Shown here in pieces: positions 1 through 9,322 of a stretch of 64,000 bases of DNA. The translations under genes were made by a program, and so were the position numbers. The first letter of the stretch is position 1. Each line of letters opens with the position of its first letter. The DNA is from Caballeronia novacaledonica (GTDB lineage: Bacteria > Pseudomonadota > Gammaproteobacteria > Burkholderiales > Burkholderiaceae): positions 1-64,000 of the forward strand of contig NZ_OGTP01000012.1 of the NCBI RefSeq assembly GCF_900258035.1. The letters run 5' to 3'. The notes under the pieces were generated by a model. That model made no database searches and was not told the DNA's origin. It saw only the letters and a program-made list of their open reading frames with translations.

Positions 1-1
1 A

Positions 2-79
2 ATCGATGATGGTTTCGTGCTGACTTGCCAGTGTCATCCGGTGAGCGAGCGGGTGGTGGTGAGTTTCGACGAGCGCTGA
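2..79 (+). CDS. paaE: PaaE C-terminal fragment (phenylacetyl-CoA epoxidase reductase subunit), truncated by window edge
   Basis: Only the last 25 codons are inside the window. They read FVLTCQCHP...VVVSFDER, which matches the C-terminal end of the plant-type 2Fe-2S ferredoxin domain of PaaE, the electron-transfer subunit of the PaaABCE phenylacetyl-CoA epoxidase. The cysteine in LTCQC should be the last cluster ligand. The genes just downstream (3-oxoadipyl-CoA thiolase, paaK) belong to the same pathway and support the call. The identification rests on a short tail plus context; another ferredoxin-reductase is possible. Confidence 0.7.
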   Translation: MDDGFVLTCQCHPVSERVVVSFDER

Positions 80-107
80 GCAAACGCCGTCTTGATTCAC
101 GCGAAAG

Positions 108-130
108 ACGCGCATCGCAACGATGCGCGT
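108..130 (+). terminator. perfect hairpin after paaE, possible terminator or mRNA-processing site
   Basis: A 10-bp perfect inverted repeat (108-117 and 121-130) has a 3-base loop and lies 28 bases after the paaE stop. No T-run follows, so it may be a Rho-associated or RNA-stabilising hairpin between paaE and the thiolase gene rather than an intrinsic terminator. Confidence 0.35.
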
Positions 131-236
131 GAAGCCGAAGCATTTCCATACCCATCAATTCAAGCCCGAAGTCGTTAGCTATGCAACTATCGCGCGGCTC
201 CGTGGCGATCGATCATCCTCCACATCGAGACATGCA

Positions 237-1439
237 ATGACTGAAGCCTTCATCTGCGATGCGATTCGTACGCCCATCGGCCGCTATGGCGGCGTTTTCA
301 GGGACGTCCGCGCCGACGATCTCGGCGCCGTGCCCATCACTGCGCTCATGAAGCGCAACGCATCGGTGGACTGGACGCAAGTGGACGACGTGCTCTATGG
401 CTGCGCGAATCAGGCAGGCGAGGACAATCGCAACGTCGCGCGCATGTCGGGCCTGCTGGCGGGCTTGCCCATCGACGTAGCCGGCTCGACGATCAACCGC
501 CTGTGCGGCTCGGGTATGGATGCAATCGGCAGCGCGGCACGCGCTATCAAGGCGGGCGATGGCTCGCTCTATCTTGCGGGCGGTGTCGAGAGCATGACAC
601 GCGCGCCTTTCGTGATGGGCAAGGCGTCGAGCGCATTCTCGCGTTCAGCCGATATCTTCGATACGACCATCGGCTGGCGCTTCATCAATCGTGCGATGCG
701 CGAACGCTATGGTGTCGATTCGATGCCCGAGACCGCAGAGAATGTCGCCGTCGATTTCGGCATCTCGCGCGATGCGCAGGACCGCTTCGCATTACGCAGT
801 CAGCAGCGCGCCGCGCGCGCGCAAGCCGACGGCACGCTCGCGCAGGAGATCGTCGCGGTGAATGTGCCGCAAAAGAAGGGCGAAACGATTGCAGTCGATC
901 GCGACGAGCACCCGCGCGAAACCACGCTCGACACGCTCGCGAAACTGAAAGGCGTCGTGCGTCCTGATGGCAGCGTGACGGCGGGCAATGCATCGGGCGT
1001 GAATGATGGCGCGTGCGCGCTCATCATCGCGAGCGAGGAGGCGGCCAGGCGCAGCGGACTCACGCCACGCGCGCGCATCATCGGCATGGCGACGGCGGGC
1101 GTCGAGCCGCGCATCATGGGCATCGGTCCCGCGCCCGCGACGAAGAAGCTGCTCGCGCGCACGGGGCTCACGCTTGAACAGTTCGACGTCATCGAACTCA
1201 ATGAAGCCTTCGCGTCGCAAGGCATTGCGGTGCTGCGTCAACTGGGCCTTGCGGAAGACGATCCGCGTGTGAATCCCAACGGCGGCGCCATCGCGCTGGG
1301 CCATCCGCTCGGCGCATCCGGCGCGCGTCTTGTCACGACCGCCATGTACGAGATCGAGCGACGCAACGGCCGTTATGCGCTGTGCACGATGTGCATCGGC
1401 GTGGGCCAGGGCATCGCGATCGCGATCGAACGCGTCTGA
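237..1439 (+). CDS. pcaF: 3-oxoadipyl-CoA thiolase (PcaF/PaaJ type)
   Basis: A 400-residue thiolase. It catalyses CoA-dependent cleavage of 3-oxoadipyl-CoA to succinyl-CoA and acetyl-CoA, the last step of phenylacetate and beta-ketoadipate degradation in the cytoplasm. The catalytic set is visible: Cys90 in NRLCGSG, His356 in [11 protein letters not shown] and Cys386 in CIGVGQG. NEAFASQ is also present. The frame is open upstream to 123, but the family N-terminus ([19 protein letters not shown]) begins at 237, so that start is chosen; its ribosome site is weak. The location between paaE and paaK suggests the PaaJ role. The sequence alone cannot separate PaaJ from PcaF. Confidence 0.9.
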   Translation: MTEAFICDAIRTPIGRYGGVFRDVRADDLGAVPITALMKRNASVDWTQVDDVLYGCANQAGEDNRNVARMSGLLAGLPIDVAGSTINRLCGSGMDAIGSAARAIKAGDGSLYLAGGVESMTRAPFVMGKASSAFSRSADIFDTTIGWRFINRAMRERYGVDSMPETAENVAVDFGISRDAQDRFALRSQQRAARAQADGTLAQEIVAVNVPQKKGETIAVDRDEHPRETTLDTLAKLKGVVRPDGSVTAGNASGVNDGACALIIASEEAARRSGLTPRARIIGMATAGVEPRIMGIGPAPATKKLLARTGLTLEQFDVIELNEAFASQGIAVLRQLGLAEDDPRVNPNGGAIALGHPLGASGARLVTTAMYEIERRNGRYALCTMCIGVGQGIAIAIERV

Positions 1440-1455
1440 TGTCCGTGCAACATGA

Positions 1456-1638
1456 TATGCGGTGGTGCCATTGAACGATGTCGCCGGCATGGCCGTGATG
1501 CGCACCGTCGCGATGCTCGTCAACGAAGCGGCGGATGCGGTGAATCAGGGCGTGAGCGGCATCACACGCATACATGATGTGCTGCGCCATCTCACCGCTC
1601 ATTTCGGCTCTGCGCTATCGGATCAGCGCTTTCACTAA
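1456..1638 (+). pseudogene. remnant of 3-hydroxyacyl-CoA dehydrogenase (PaaH-like), internally deleted
   Basis: A short open frame lies between the thiolase and paaK. Its first part contains AVMRTVAMLVNEAADAV followed by NQGV, the signature of the C-terminal domain of PaaH and 3-hydroxybutyryl-CoA dehydrogenases. Its end (VLRHLTAHFG) resembles the C-terminal helix of the same family. The expected middle segment, roughly 30 residues with a GVNYPRGP-like motif, is missing, as is everything N-terminal including the NAD-binding Rossmann fold. No plausible start codon with a ribosome site is seen. I read it as a decayed paaH copy left in the operon; a functional paaH must lie elsewhere if the pathway works. 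Confidence 0.65.
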
Positions 1639-1667
1639 TTCATCGATCATTCATGCAGGAGACAACC

Positions 1668-2993
1668 GTGGTCCAATCCATTGCACAGCGAAGCGAACTG
1701 GAACCGATCGAGCGTGCAAGCCGTGACGAACTTCAGACGCTGCAACTCGAACGCCTGAAGTGGACGTTGCGGCATGCCTATGAAAACGTGCCGCATTATC
1801 GCCGCGCATTCGATGCGGCAGGCGTGCATCCCGATGACCTGCGCGAACTATCCGATCTCGCGCGGTTTCCGACCACGACGAAAACTGATTTACGTGACAA
1901 CTATCCTTTCGGGCTCTTCGCGGTGCCGCGCGATCAGGTCGTGCGCGTGCATGCGTCGAGCGGCACCACAGGCAAGCCGACGGTCGTCGGCTACACGGCA
2001 AAGGATATCGACACGTGGGCCAACGTCACCGCGCGCTCGATTCGCGCCGCGGGCGGCCGCAAGGGCGATACGCTGCACAACGCGTTCGGCTATGGGCTTT
2101 TCACCGGCGGCCTCGGCATTCACTACGGCGCCGAACGTCTGGGCTGCATGGTCGTGCCGATGTCGGGCGGGCAGACTGAAAAGCAAGTCCAACTGATCCG
2201 CGACTTCGAGCCGAAGATCATTCTCGTCACGCCGTCGTACATGTTGAATCTGCTCGACGAGATGGCGCGTCAAGGCATGGACCCGGCGAACACGTCGCTG
2301 AAGATCGGTATCTTCGGCGCGGAGCCGTGGAGCCAGGGCTTGCGCAGCGAAATCGAAACGCGCGCGGGCATTCAGGCGCTCGACATCTACGGGCTCTCGG
2401 AAATCATGGGTCCGGGCGTTGCGTGCGAATGCATCGAAACGAAAGATGGCCCGACCATCTGGGAAGATCACTTCTATCCGGAGATCATCGATCCGATAAC
2501 GGGTGAAGTCCTTCCCGAAGGCAGCACGGGTGAGCTCGTCTTCACGTCGCTCACGAAAGAAGCGATGCCGATGATCCGCTACCGCACGCGCGATCTCACG
2601 TCGTTGCTGCCGCCGAGCGCACGTTCGATGCGTCGTCTCGCGAAGATCACGGGCCGCTCGGACGACATGCTCATCATTCGCGGCGTGAATGTGTTCCCGA
2701 GCCAGATCGAAGAATTGATTCTCGCGATTCCGCGTTTGAGCGGCCAATATCAACTGTGCGTATCGCGTGAGGGCCACATGGATTCGCTGTCGGTTTCCGT
2801 CGAAGCGCGCGCCGAAGTTTGCGCGGCATTGAACGACAGCGATCGCGCCGGTCTTTCGCGCGAGTTGCAAAGTCGCGTGAAGACGATGGTCGGCGTATCG
2901 ACGCAAGTGCGTGTGCTCGACTCCGGCGAACTGCCGACGACCGCAACGGGCAAAGCCAAACGCGTGCTCGATCTGCGTTCCGCGACCGTCTAA
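1668..2993 (+). CDS. paaK: phenylacetate-CoA ligase
   Basis: An adenylate-forming enzyme that converts phenylacetate, ATP and CoA to phenylacetyl-CoA, the first step of aerobic phenylacetate degradation. The AMP-binding loop SSGTTGKPT lies near residues 97-105. IYGLSEIMGPG, typical of PaaK, is in the middle, and the C-terminal lid domain (GRSDDMLIIRGVNVFPSQIE) is intact. The GTG at 1668 is preferred because AGGAGAC ends five bases before it; an in-frame ATG at 1653 lies upstream of that site. This gives 441 residues, normal for the family. It is the last gene of the paa block and is followed by a hairpin at 3010. Confidence 0.93.
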   Translation: MVQSIAQRSELEPIERASRDELQTLQLERLKWTLRHAYENVPHYRRAFDAAGVHPDDLRELSDLARFPTTTKTDLRDNYPFGLFAVPRDQVVRVHASSGTTGKPTVVGYTAKDIDTWANVTARSIRAAGGRKGDTLHNAFGYGLFTGGLGIHYGAERLGCMVVPMSGGQTEKQVQLIRDFEPKIILVTPSYMLNLLDEMARQGMDPANTSLKIGIFGAEPWSQGLRSEIETRAGIQALDIYGLSEIMGPGVACECIETKDGPTIWEDHFYPEIIDPITGEVLPEGSTGELVFTSLTKEAMPMIRYRTRDLTSLLPPSARSMRRLAKITGRSDDMLIIRGVNVFPSQIEELILAIPRLSGQYQLCVSREGHMDSLSVSVEARAEVCAALNDSDRAGLSRELQSRVKTMVGVSTQVRVLDSGELPTTATGKAKRVLDLRSATV

Positions 2994-3009
2994 GACCTTC
3001 GTCCGTCAA

Positions 3010-3032
3010 GCGCCTCGCGTTCTGCGAGGCGC
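3010..3032 (+). terminator. hairpin after paaK, probable transcription terminator
   Basis: A 9-bp perfect stem (3010-3018 and 3024-3032) with a 5-base loop begins 16 bases after the paaK stop. The sequence after it is only moderately T-rich, so termination efficiency is uncertain. Confidence 0.5.
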
Positions 3033-3233
3033 AGTCTCATTCCCACCAATTGGAGCGCGCGTTCCATTTCCGGTGCGGCCTCGCATTCCTCTGCAGAAAT
3101 CCTTCCGCATAAACCCTCGCAACCGTTTGCGCGAATTGTTTTGTAAGCTTCTAATGTGTCATCGTAGCGGACGCATTCGCGCAGTCGAACAGTATTCGAA
3201 TAACGAACACCAAACGGGGCAGGCAGAATTTAG

Positions 3234-6200
3234 ATGTGGATCGTCAGACTCGCGCTCAAGCGCCCGTACACGTTCATCGTCCTGTCGCTGCTTTTGCTGA
3301 TCATCGGTCCGCTCGTCATCCTGCGCACGCCGACCGACATCTTCCCCAACATCGATATACCGGTTGTCAGCGTCATCTGGTCATACACTGGCCTGCCGCC
3401 CGATCAGATGGAGCGGCGCATCACGCTGAACTACGAACGCGGCTTGTCGGTGGCGGTCAACGACATCGAGCATATCGAGTCGGAATCGCTGCCGGGCATC
3501 GCGGTGATTCGCATCTACTTTCAGCCGAACGCGAATGTCGATGAAGCGATCGCCGAGATCACCGCGCTCTCGCAGACGCAATTGCGCTCGCTGCCGCCGG
3601 GCATCACGCCGCCTAACATATTGCGCTTCAATGCATCGACGGTGCCGATTCTGCGGCTCGCGTTGTCGTCGGCGGAACTCACCGAACAGCAGCTTTACGA
3701 CTTCGGCAATAGCTTCCTGAAGACGCAACTCGCGACCGTGCAGGGCGCATCGGTGCCGCTGCCTTATGGCGGCAAGCAGCGGCAGATCATGGTCGATATC
3801 GATTCGCGCAAGCTGCAGGCGAAGAACCTCGCGCCCACCGATGTCGTCAACGCAATCAGCGCGCAGAACCTCATTCTGCCGACGGGCACGACGAAGATCG
3901 GTTCGACGGAATATTCAGTCGGCCTGAACGCGAGCCCCGGCTCGATCGAAGGTCTCAACGACATACCGATCCGCACGGGTCCGGGCGGCACGATCTACAT
4001 CAAGGACGTCGCGCACGTGCGCGATGGTTTCCAGCCGCAGACGAATATCGTGCGCGTGGACGGCACGCGCGCGTCCTTACTCACGATCAACAAGAGCGGC
4101 AATGCATCGACGCTCGATATCGTCGCGCGTGTGAAGAACCTGTTGCCGACATTGCGCGGCATGGTGCCCGAATCGCTCAAGATCGAGCCGGTGGCGGATC
4201 AATCGCTCTTCGTGCGCGCGTCGGTGTCGGGCGTGTTGCGCGAAGCGGTGATCGCGGCGGGACTGACCGCGCTGATGGTCCTGCTCTTCCTCGGCAGTTG
4301 GCGCGCAACGCTCATCATCGCGATCTCCATACCGCTTTCGATGCTGACGTCCATCGTCGCGTTGTCCGCGATCGGGCAGACCATCAACATCATGACGCTC
4401 GGCGGCCTCGCGCTCGCGGTCGGTATTCTCGTCGACGACGCAACAGTTGCAATCGAAAATATCAGCCAGAACCTGGAGCAGGGCAAGGAACTGGAGCAGG
4501 CGATTCTCGATGGCGCACAGCAGATCGCGGTGCCGACGCTCGTATCGACGCTCTCGATCTGCATCGTCTTCATCCCGATGTTCCTTCTCACCGGCGTCGC
4601 GCGTTACCTCTTCGTGCCGATGGCCGAGGCTGTCGTGTTCGCGATGCTCGCGTCGTACTTCTTCTCGCGCACGCTGATCCCGACACTCGCGAAATATCTG
4701 TTGCGTCATCACGAGCATATGGGCGGCGATGTCGAATCGATGAAGGGCTCGCGCAATCCCTTCGTGCGCATTCATCTCGCGTTCGAGCGGCATTTCGAAT
4801 CCGTGCGCGATCGCTATCGACGTTTTCTCGAAGCGCGACTCGAGCATCCGGGACGCTTCGCATCGCTTTTCCTCGTGTGCTGTCTGCTCTCGCTCGGGCT
4901 TGCGCCGTTTCTTGGACGCGACTTCTTTCCGTCGATCGATTCAGGCGTGATTGCCCTGCATTTGCGCGCGAAAACGGGCACGCGCATCGAGGAAACCGCG
5001 GCGCTCACCGATCGCGTCGATACGCGCATCAGGCAACTGATCCCTCGCGGCGAGGTTCGATCGATCATCGACAACATGGGCTTGCCGGTGTCGGGCATCA
5101 ACCTCTCGTATAGCAACACGGGCACGGTCAGTTCCGCCGACGCCGACGTGCTCATCAGCCTGAACGAAGATCACGCGCCGACCGAAGGCTATATCCACGA
5201 ATTGCGAAAGCGCCTACCGCAAGAGTTTCCCGGCGTGACGTTCTCGTTCCTGCCCGCGGATATCGTGAGCCAGATCCTCAACTTCGGCGTGCCTGCGCCG
5301 ATCGACATCGCCATCACCGGGCGCGATGCGCAGGCCAATCGCGCGCTCGCGAACCGCTTGCTTGAAAAGATCCGCCGCGTGCCGGGACTCGTCGATGCGC
5401 GCATCCAGCAGCCGTCCGATCTGCCATCGATCAACGTCGAAGTAGATCGCACCAAAGCGCTGCAAGCGGGCTTCACGCAGCGCGATGTCGCGAACAACCT
5501 GCTCATCACGCTTTCGGGCAGCCAGCAGACGACGCCCACGTTCTGGCTGAATCCCGTGAACGGCGTGAGCTACAACGTCATCACGACGGCGCCGCAATAC
5601 GACATGAACTCGCTGCAATCGGTGGCGAATATCCCGGTCACGTCGGCAAGCGGCAAGACGAATATTCTCGGCGCGCTCGCATCGCTCTCGCGCGGCTCGC
5701 GCGATGCGGTCGTCTATCACTACAACGCGCAGACCACCATCAATCTCTATGCGACGACCGAGCGGCGCGATCTCGGCGCGGTGTCCGACGACGTGCAACG
5801 CATCATCGACGAAGCGCGCGGCGAGTTGCCCAAAGGCTCGTCGATCGAAATGCGCGGTCAAGTCGAGACGATGAACGGCTCGTTCTCCGGGCTCGCGTTC
5901 GGCCTCATTCTCGCGGTCGTGCTCGTGTACTTGCTGATCGTCGTGAATTTTCAGTCGTGGCTCGATCCGTTCATCATCATCACCGCATTGCCGGGCGCGC
6001 TCGCGGGCATCGTGTGGATGTTGTTCCTGACGCACACGACATTGTCGATTCCCGCGTTGACGGGCGCGATCATGTGCATCGGCATCGCGACCGCGAACAG
6101 CATCCTCGTGGTGAGCTATGCGCGCACGGCGCTCGCCGAGCACGGCGACGCGGTGCGCTCGGCGCTCGAAGCGGGTTACACGCGTTTCAGGCCGGTGCTG

Positions 6201-6422
6201 ATGACGGCGGCCGCGATGATGATCGGCATGGTGCCGATGGCGATCGGTCTCGGCGAAGGCGGCGAACAGAATGCGCCGCTCGGACGCGCGGTGATCGGCG
6301 GGTTGATGGTCGGCACGATCGCGACACTGTTCTTCGTGCCGGTCGTGTTCTCGATGATCTATCGGCGCATGGAAGCGCGTGGCAAGGGTCCGGGCGCGAC
6401 GGCCAAGGAAGCGGCGCAATAA
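3234..6422 (+). CDS. RND efflux pump, inner-membrane permease subunit
   Basis: A 1062-residue AcrB-like proton-driven exporter with the usual plan: N-terminal TM1, a large periplasmic loop, TM2-6, a second periplasmic loop and TM8-12. The TM4 aspartate pair of the proton relay is present at D401-D402 (GILVDDATVAIEN). The TM10 segment reads GIATANSIL, so the position of AcrB Lys940 is alanine (A954); this occurs in a distinct RND subgroup. The adaptor (28 bases downstream) and outer-membrane factor follow in one operon. No regulator is adjacent, and the substrate cannot be told from sequence. Confidence 0.93.
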   Translation: MWIVRLALKRPYTFIVLSLLLLIIGPLVILRTPTDIFPNIDIPVVSVIWSYTGLPPDQMERRITLNYERGLSVAVNDIEHIESESLPGIAVIRIYFQPNANVDEAIAEITALSQTQLRSLPPGITPPNILRFNASTVPILRLALSSAELTEQQLYDFGNSFLKTQLATVQGASVPLPYGGKQRQIMVDIDSRKLQAKNLAPTDVVNAISAQNLILPTGTTKIGSTEYSVGLNASPGSIEGLNDIPIRTGPGGTIYIKDVAHVRDGFQPQTNIVRVDGTRASLLTINKSGNASTLDIVARVKNLLPTLRGMVPESLKIEPVADQSLFVRASVSGVLREAVIAAGLTALMVLLFLGSWRATLIIAISIPLSMLTSIVALSAIGQTINIMTLGGLALAVGILVDDATVAIENISQNLEQGKELEQAILDGAQQIAVPTLVSTLSICIVFIPMFLLTGVARYLFVPMAEAVVFAMLASYFFSRTLIPTLAKYLLRHHEHMGGDVESMKGSRNPFVRIHLAFERHFESVRDRYRRFLEARLEHPGRFASLFLVCCLLSLGLAPFLGRDFFPSIDSGVIALHLRAKTGTRIEETAALTDRVDTRIRQLIPRGEVRSIIDNMGLPVSGINLSYSNTGTVSSADADVLISLNEDHAPTEGYIHELRKRLPQEFPGVTFSFLPADIVSQILNFGVPAPIDIAITGRDAQANRALANRLLEKIRRVPGLVDARIQQPSDLPSINVEVDRTKALQAGFTQRDVANNLLITLSGSQQTTPTFWLNPVNGVSYNVITTAPQYDMNSLQSVANIPVTSASGKTNILGALASLSRGSRDAVVYHYNAQTTINLYATTERRDLGAVSDDVQRIIDEARGELPKGSSIEMRGQVETMNGSFSGLAFGLILAVVLVYLLIVVNFQSWLDPFIIITALPGALAGIVWMLFLTHTTLSIPALTGAIMCIGIATANSILVVSYARTALAEHGDAVRSALEAGYTRFRPVLMTAAAMMIGMVPMAIGLGEGGEQNAPLGRAVIGGLMVGTIATLFFVPVVFSMIYRRMEARGKGPGATAKEAAQ

Positions 6423-6449
6423 AACAGTCGAACAGCAGGTGGAGCAAGA

Positions 6450-7670
6450 ATGGAAGAGCAGGAATCCAAACGATCGGGCAACCAGAGGCGAGGGCGCTTA
6501 TGGCTCGTGATCGCGCTCGTGGTGGTCGTGGTGCTCGTCGCGCAAGGCATCCTCTCGCGGCGCGCGGCACATGCGGAACTCGAGCGCGATGCGAACGAGC
6601 ATGGCATGCAGACGGTCGAGGTCATCAAGCCGGCTCGCATGAAGGCGTCGCAGGATCTCGTGCTTGCAGGCGATATCCGCGCGTTCTCCGATGCGCCGAT
6701 CTTCGCGCGCACCAATGGCTATCTGAAGCGCTGGACCGTCGATATCGGCACGAGGGTGAAGAAAGGCCAGTTGCTCGCGGAGATCGACGCGCCCGAGATC
6801 AACGATCAGCTTCGCCAGGCCCGTGCCGATGCGCAAACGGCGCGCGCGAACTATCTGCTTGCGAAGACGACTGCCGAACGCTGGGCGCAGATGCTGAAGA
6901 ACAACTCGGTGTCGCGCCAGGAAACCGATGAAAAGAACGGCGACATGCTCGCGAAAGAAGCCGCGTTGAATGCGGCGCAGGCGAACGTGTCGCGGCTCGA
7001 ACAACTCGTGTCGTTCCAGAAGATCTATGCGCCATTCGATGGCGTCGTCACGGCGCGCAATACCGATGTCGGCCAGTTGATCGATGCAGGCAGCGGCACG
7101 GCGAGCCGCGAACTCTTTCACATACAAGATGCGTCGGCCTTGCGCGTGTTCGTCGATGTGCCGCAGGCGTATGCGCGGATGGTCACGGTCGGCTTGCCGG
7201 CGGAGTTGTTGCTCAGCGAGGAACGCAATCGAAAGTTCGAGGGTGTCACGGTTCGCACGGCGGGCGCGGTCGATCCGGTCGCGCGCACGATGCGCGTCGA
7301 AGTCGATGTGAAAAATCCGACGGGCGAGCTGCTCGCGGGCGCCTATGCGCAAGTGCGTTTCCGTCTCACGAGCGCGAATCCGTCCTTCACGCTGCCGGGG
7401 AATGCGCTGTTGTTTCGTCCCGATGGCGTGCATGCCGCGAGCGTCGATGCGCATAATCGCGTGAAGCTTTTGCCGATTACGCTCGGCACGGATTACGGCA
7501 CGCGCGTGTCCATCGTTTCCGGTCTGAATGGCGACGAGCGCGTGATCGTGAATCCGCCCGATTCGATCATCGACGGCGCGGCGGTGCGCATCGGCCGCGC
7601 GAACACGGGCGCGGGTGCGAGCGAGGGCGCGCATGGCGGGGCGGCGAAGGCGCAAGGAAACGAATCGTGA
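6450..7670 (+). CDS. RND efflux periplasmic adaptor subunit (HlyD/MFP family)
   Basis: A 406-residue membrane fusion protein linking the pump at 3234 to the outer-membrane factor. It has a single N-terminal membrane anchor (about residues 12-30), not a lipobox. A biotinyl-lipoyl-like half follows (IFARTNGYLKRW, then GTRVKKGQLLAEIDAPE), then an alpha-hairpin and the second half (YAPFDGVVTARNTDVGQL), then beta-barrel and membrane-proximal domains. A ribosome site (AGGTGGAG) precedes the ATG. Its stop overlaps the start of the next gene, indicating translational coupling. Confidence 0.93.
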   Translation: MEEQESKRSGNQRRGRLWLVIALVVVVVLVAQGILSRRAAHAELERDANEHGMQTVEVIKPARMKASQDLVLAGDIRAFSDAPIFARTNGYLKRWTVDIGTRVKKGQLLAEIDAPEINDQLRQARADAQTARANYLLAKTTAERWAQMLKNNSVSRQETDEKNGDMLAKEAALNAAQANVSRLEQLVSFQKIYAPFDGVVTARNTDVGQLIDAGSGTASRELFHIQDASALRVFVDVPQAYARMVTVGLPAELLLSEERNRKFEGVTVRTAGAVDPVARTMRVEVDVKNPTGELLAGAYAQVRFRLTSANPSFTLPGNALLFRPDGVHAASVDAHNRVKLLPITLGTDYGTRVSIVSGLNGDERVIVNPPDSIIDGAAVRIGRANTGAGASEGAHGGAAKAQGNES

Positions 7671-9181
7671 TGATGCACGCATCGGTCCGACTAGTTGCAT
7701 GGCTAACTATCGCCGTATCGGCGGGCTGTACGGTAGGTCCGGACTATGTGAAGCCCGATGCGGCGGTGCCCGCTGCGTATAAATCGCAGACGCCGCTCGA
7801 TTTGCCCGAGGCTGCATTGGCTGCGCAATCGCAGGACTGGAAGCCCGCGCAGCCCGCCGATGCGAAGCCGCGCGCGCCCTGGTGGGAAGCGTACGGCGAT
7901 CCGCAACTGAACGCGCTCGAAGAACGCGTCGCGAGCGCGAATCAAACCGTTGCCGCAGCCGCCGCGCGTTTTCGCGGGGCGCGTGCGGCGGCCGCTCAAG
8001 CGCGCTCGGCGTACTTCCCGACGATCACCGCGAATGCCGCATTCAATCAGTCGCGCGCGTCGTCGAACGTGCTGTACAAATCGAGCGCGGGCGTCACCGT
8101 GCCCGACTATCTCATCGACGCGCAAATCTCGTGGGAGCCGGACCTGTGGGGGCGCATCTCGCGTGCGGTCGAAGGCGGCCGTGCGCAAGCGCAGGCAAGC
8201 GCCGCGGACCTGCAAAGCGCGGTTCTTTCGATGCAGGCCGAGCTCGCGACGAACTACTTCGACTTGCGCGGCACCGTCGAAGAAGAGCGGCTGCTCGACG
8301 CCACGCTGCAAGCCTATGAGAAGGCGCTCGCGCTCACGCGCGACCGGTTCGCGGGCGGCGTCGCGGCGGAATCGGACGTGGCGCAGGCCGAAGAGCAGTT
8401 GCGCGCGACGCAGGCGCAACGCATCGATCTCGAGAGCACGCGCGCGAGCCTCGTCAACGCGATCGCGATTCTCGTCGGCGAGAATCCGTCGAACTTCACG
8501 CTCGATGTCGCACCGCTCAACGAAGCGCATTCGCCGCATCCGTCGGTGGCGCTTGCCGTGTTGCCGCTCAGCGTGCCGTCCGCGCTGCTCGAACGGCGGC
8601 CGGATATCGCGGCGGCGGAGCGGCGCGTCGCGGAGGCGAATGCGCGCGTCGGCGTGGCGACGGCGGCGTTCTTCCCGAACCTCTTGCTCGCCGCGACGGG
8701 CGGTCTCGAAGCGACGCGCTTTTCGTCGTGGCTCGAAGCGCCGAGCCGCTTCTGGTCGCTCGGTCCGCAACTCGCGTTCACGGTGCTCGATTTCGGCGGA
8801 CGCGCCGCGGCTCGCGATGCGGCGCGCGCGGCCTACGACGAAAACGTCGCCGATTATCGGCAAACCGTGCTGATCGCGTTCGGGCAAGTGGAAGACAACC
8901 TGAACGCGCTGGAAGTGCTGCGCCGCGAGAGCGAAGCACAGCGCGACGCGGTCGATGCCGCCCAGCGCGCGCTCGGCAAGGTGAGCAACCGCTACGAGAA
9001 CGGCGCGATCACGTATCTGAGCGTCGTGGTGACGCAGGCCATCGTGCTGTCGGATCAGCGCGCGGCGGTGCAGATCGAGCGGCGGCGCATGGCGGCGAGC
9101 GTCGCGCTCGTGAAGGCGCTGGGCGGAGGATGGACCACGGCCGACATGCCGAGCGCGGAAGCGGTTTCCCGGCGCGATTGA
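7670..9181 (+). CDS. outer-membrane efflux lipoprotein, NodT/OprM family
   Basis: About 503 residues. A signal peptide ends in a lipobox with CTVGPDY after it, the classic N-terminus of NodT-type outer-membrane factors, so the protein should be an acylated TolC-like trimer. Two outer-membrane-efflux repeats follow, with LERRPDIAAAERRVAEANA in the second half. The ATG at 7670 overlaps the adaptor stop (TGATG); GTG at 7667 and ATG at 7673 are alternatives. AGGAAA at 7655-7660 serves as ribosome site. It completes the tripartite pump. Confidence 0.92.
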   Translation: MMHASVRLVAWLTIAVSAGCTVGPDYVKPDAAVPAAYKSQTPLDLPEAALAAQSQDWKPAQPADAKPRAPWWEAYGDPQLNALEERVASANQTVAAAAARFRGARAAAAQARSAYFPTITANAAFNQSRASSNVLYKSSAGVTVPDYLIDAQISWEPDLWGRISRAVEGGRAQAQASAADLQSAVLSMQAELATNYFDLRGTVEEERLLDATLQAYEKALALTRDRFAGGVAAESDVAQAEEQLRATQAQRIDLESTRASLVNAIAILVGENPSNFTLDVAPLNEAHSPHPSVALAVLPLSVPSALLERRPDIAAAERRVAEANARVGVATAAFFPNLLLAATGGLEATRFSSWLEAPSRFWSLGPQLAFTVLDFGGRAAARDAARAAYDENVADYRQTVLIAFGQVEDNLNALEVLRRESEAQRDAVDAAQRALGKVSNRYENGAITYLSVVVTQAIVLSDQRAAVQIERRRMAASVALVKALGGGWTTADMPSAEAVSRRD

Positions 9182-9186
9182 ATTTC

Positions 9187-9232
9187 GCACGATGCATGCA
9201 AAATGCCATCGGGCATTACGCATGCATCGTGC
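9187..9232. repeat. long imperfect hairpin between convergent genes
   Basis: A 13-bp outer stem (9187-9199 and 9220-9232) and a 6-bp inner stem (9202-9207 and 9212-9217) enclose a 4-base loop, just after the efflux operon. The outer arm carries the self-complementary core ATGCAT. There is no T-run, so it may be a bidirectional Rho-independent-like block, an intergenic repeat or a protein site. Confidence 0.45.
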
Positions 9233-9322
9233 AAGGACTGCTCAAGCCCGTGCCTTCGGTCGGCAGATCATGAAGCATTGCGAGCTCCGCCACCTCGGCG
9301 CGCGCCGAAAATCCGTCCGAGG

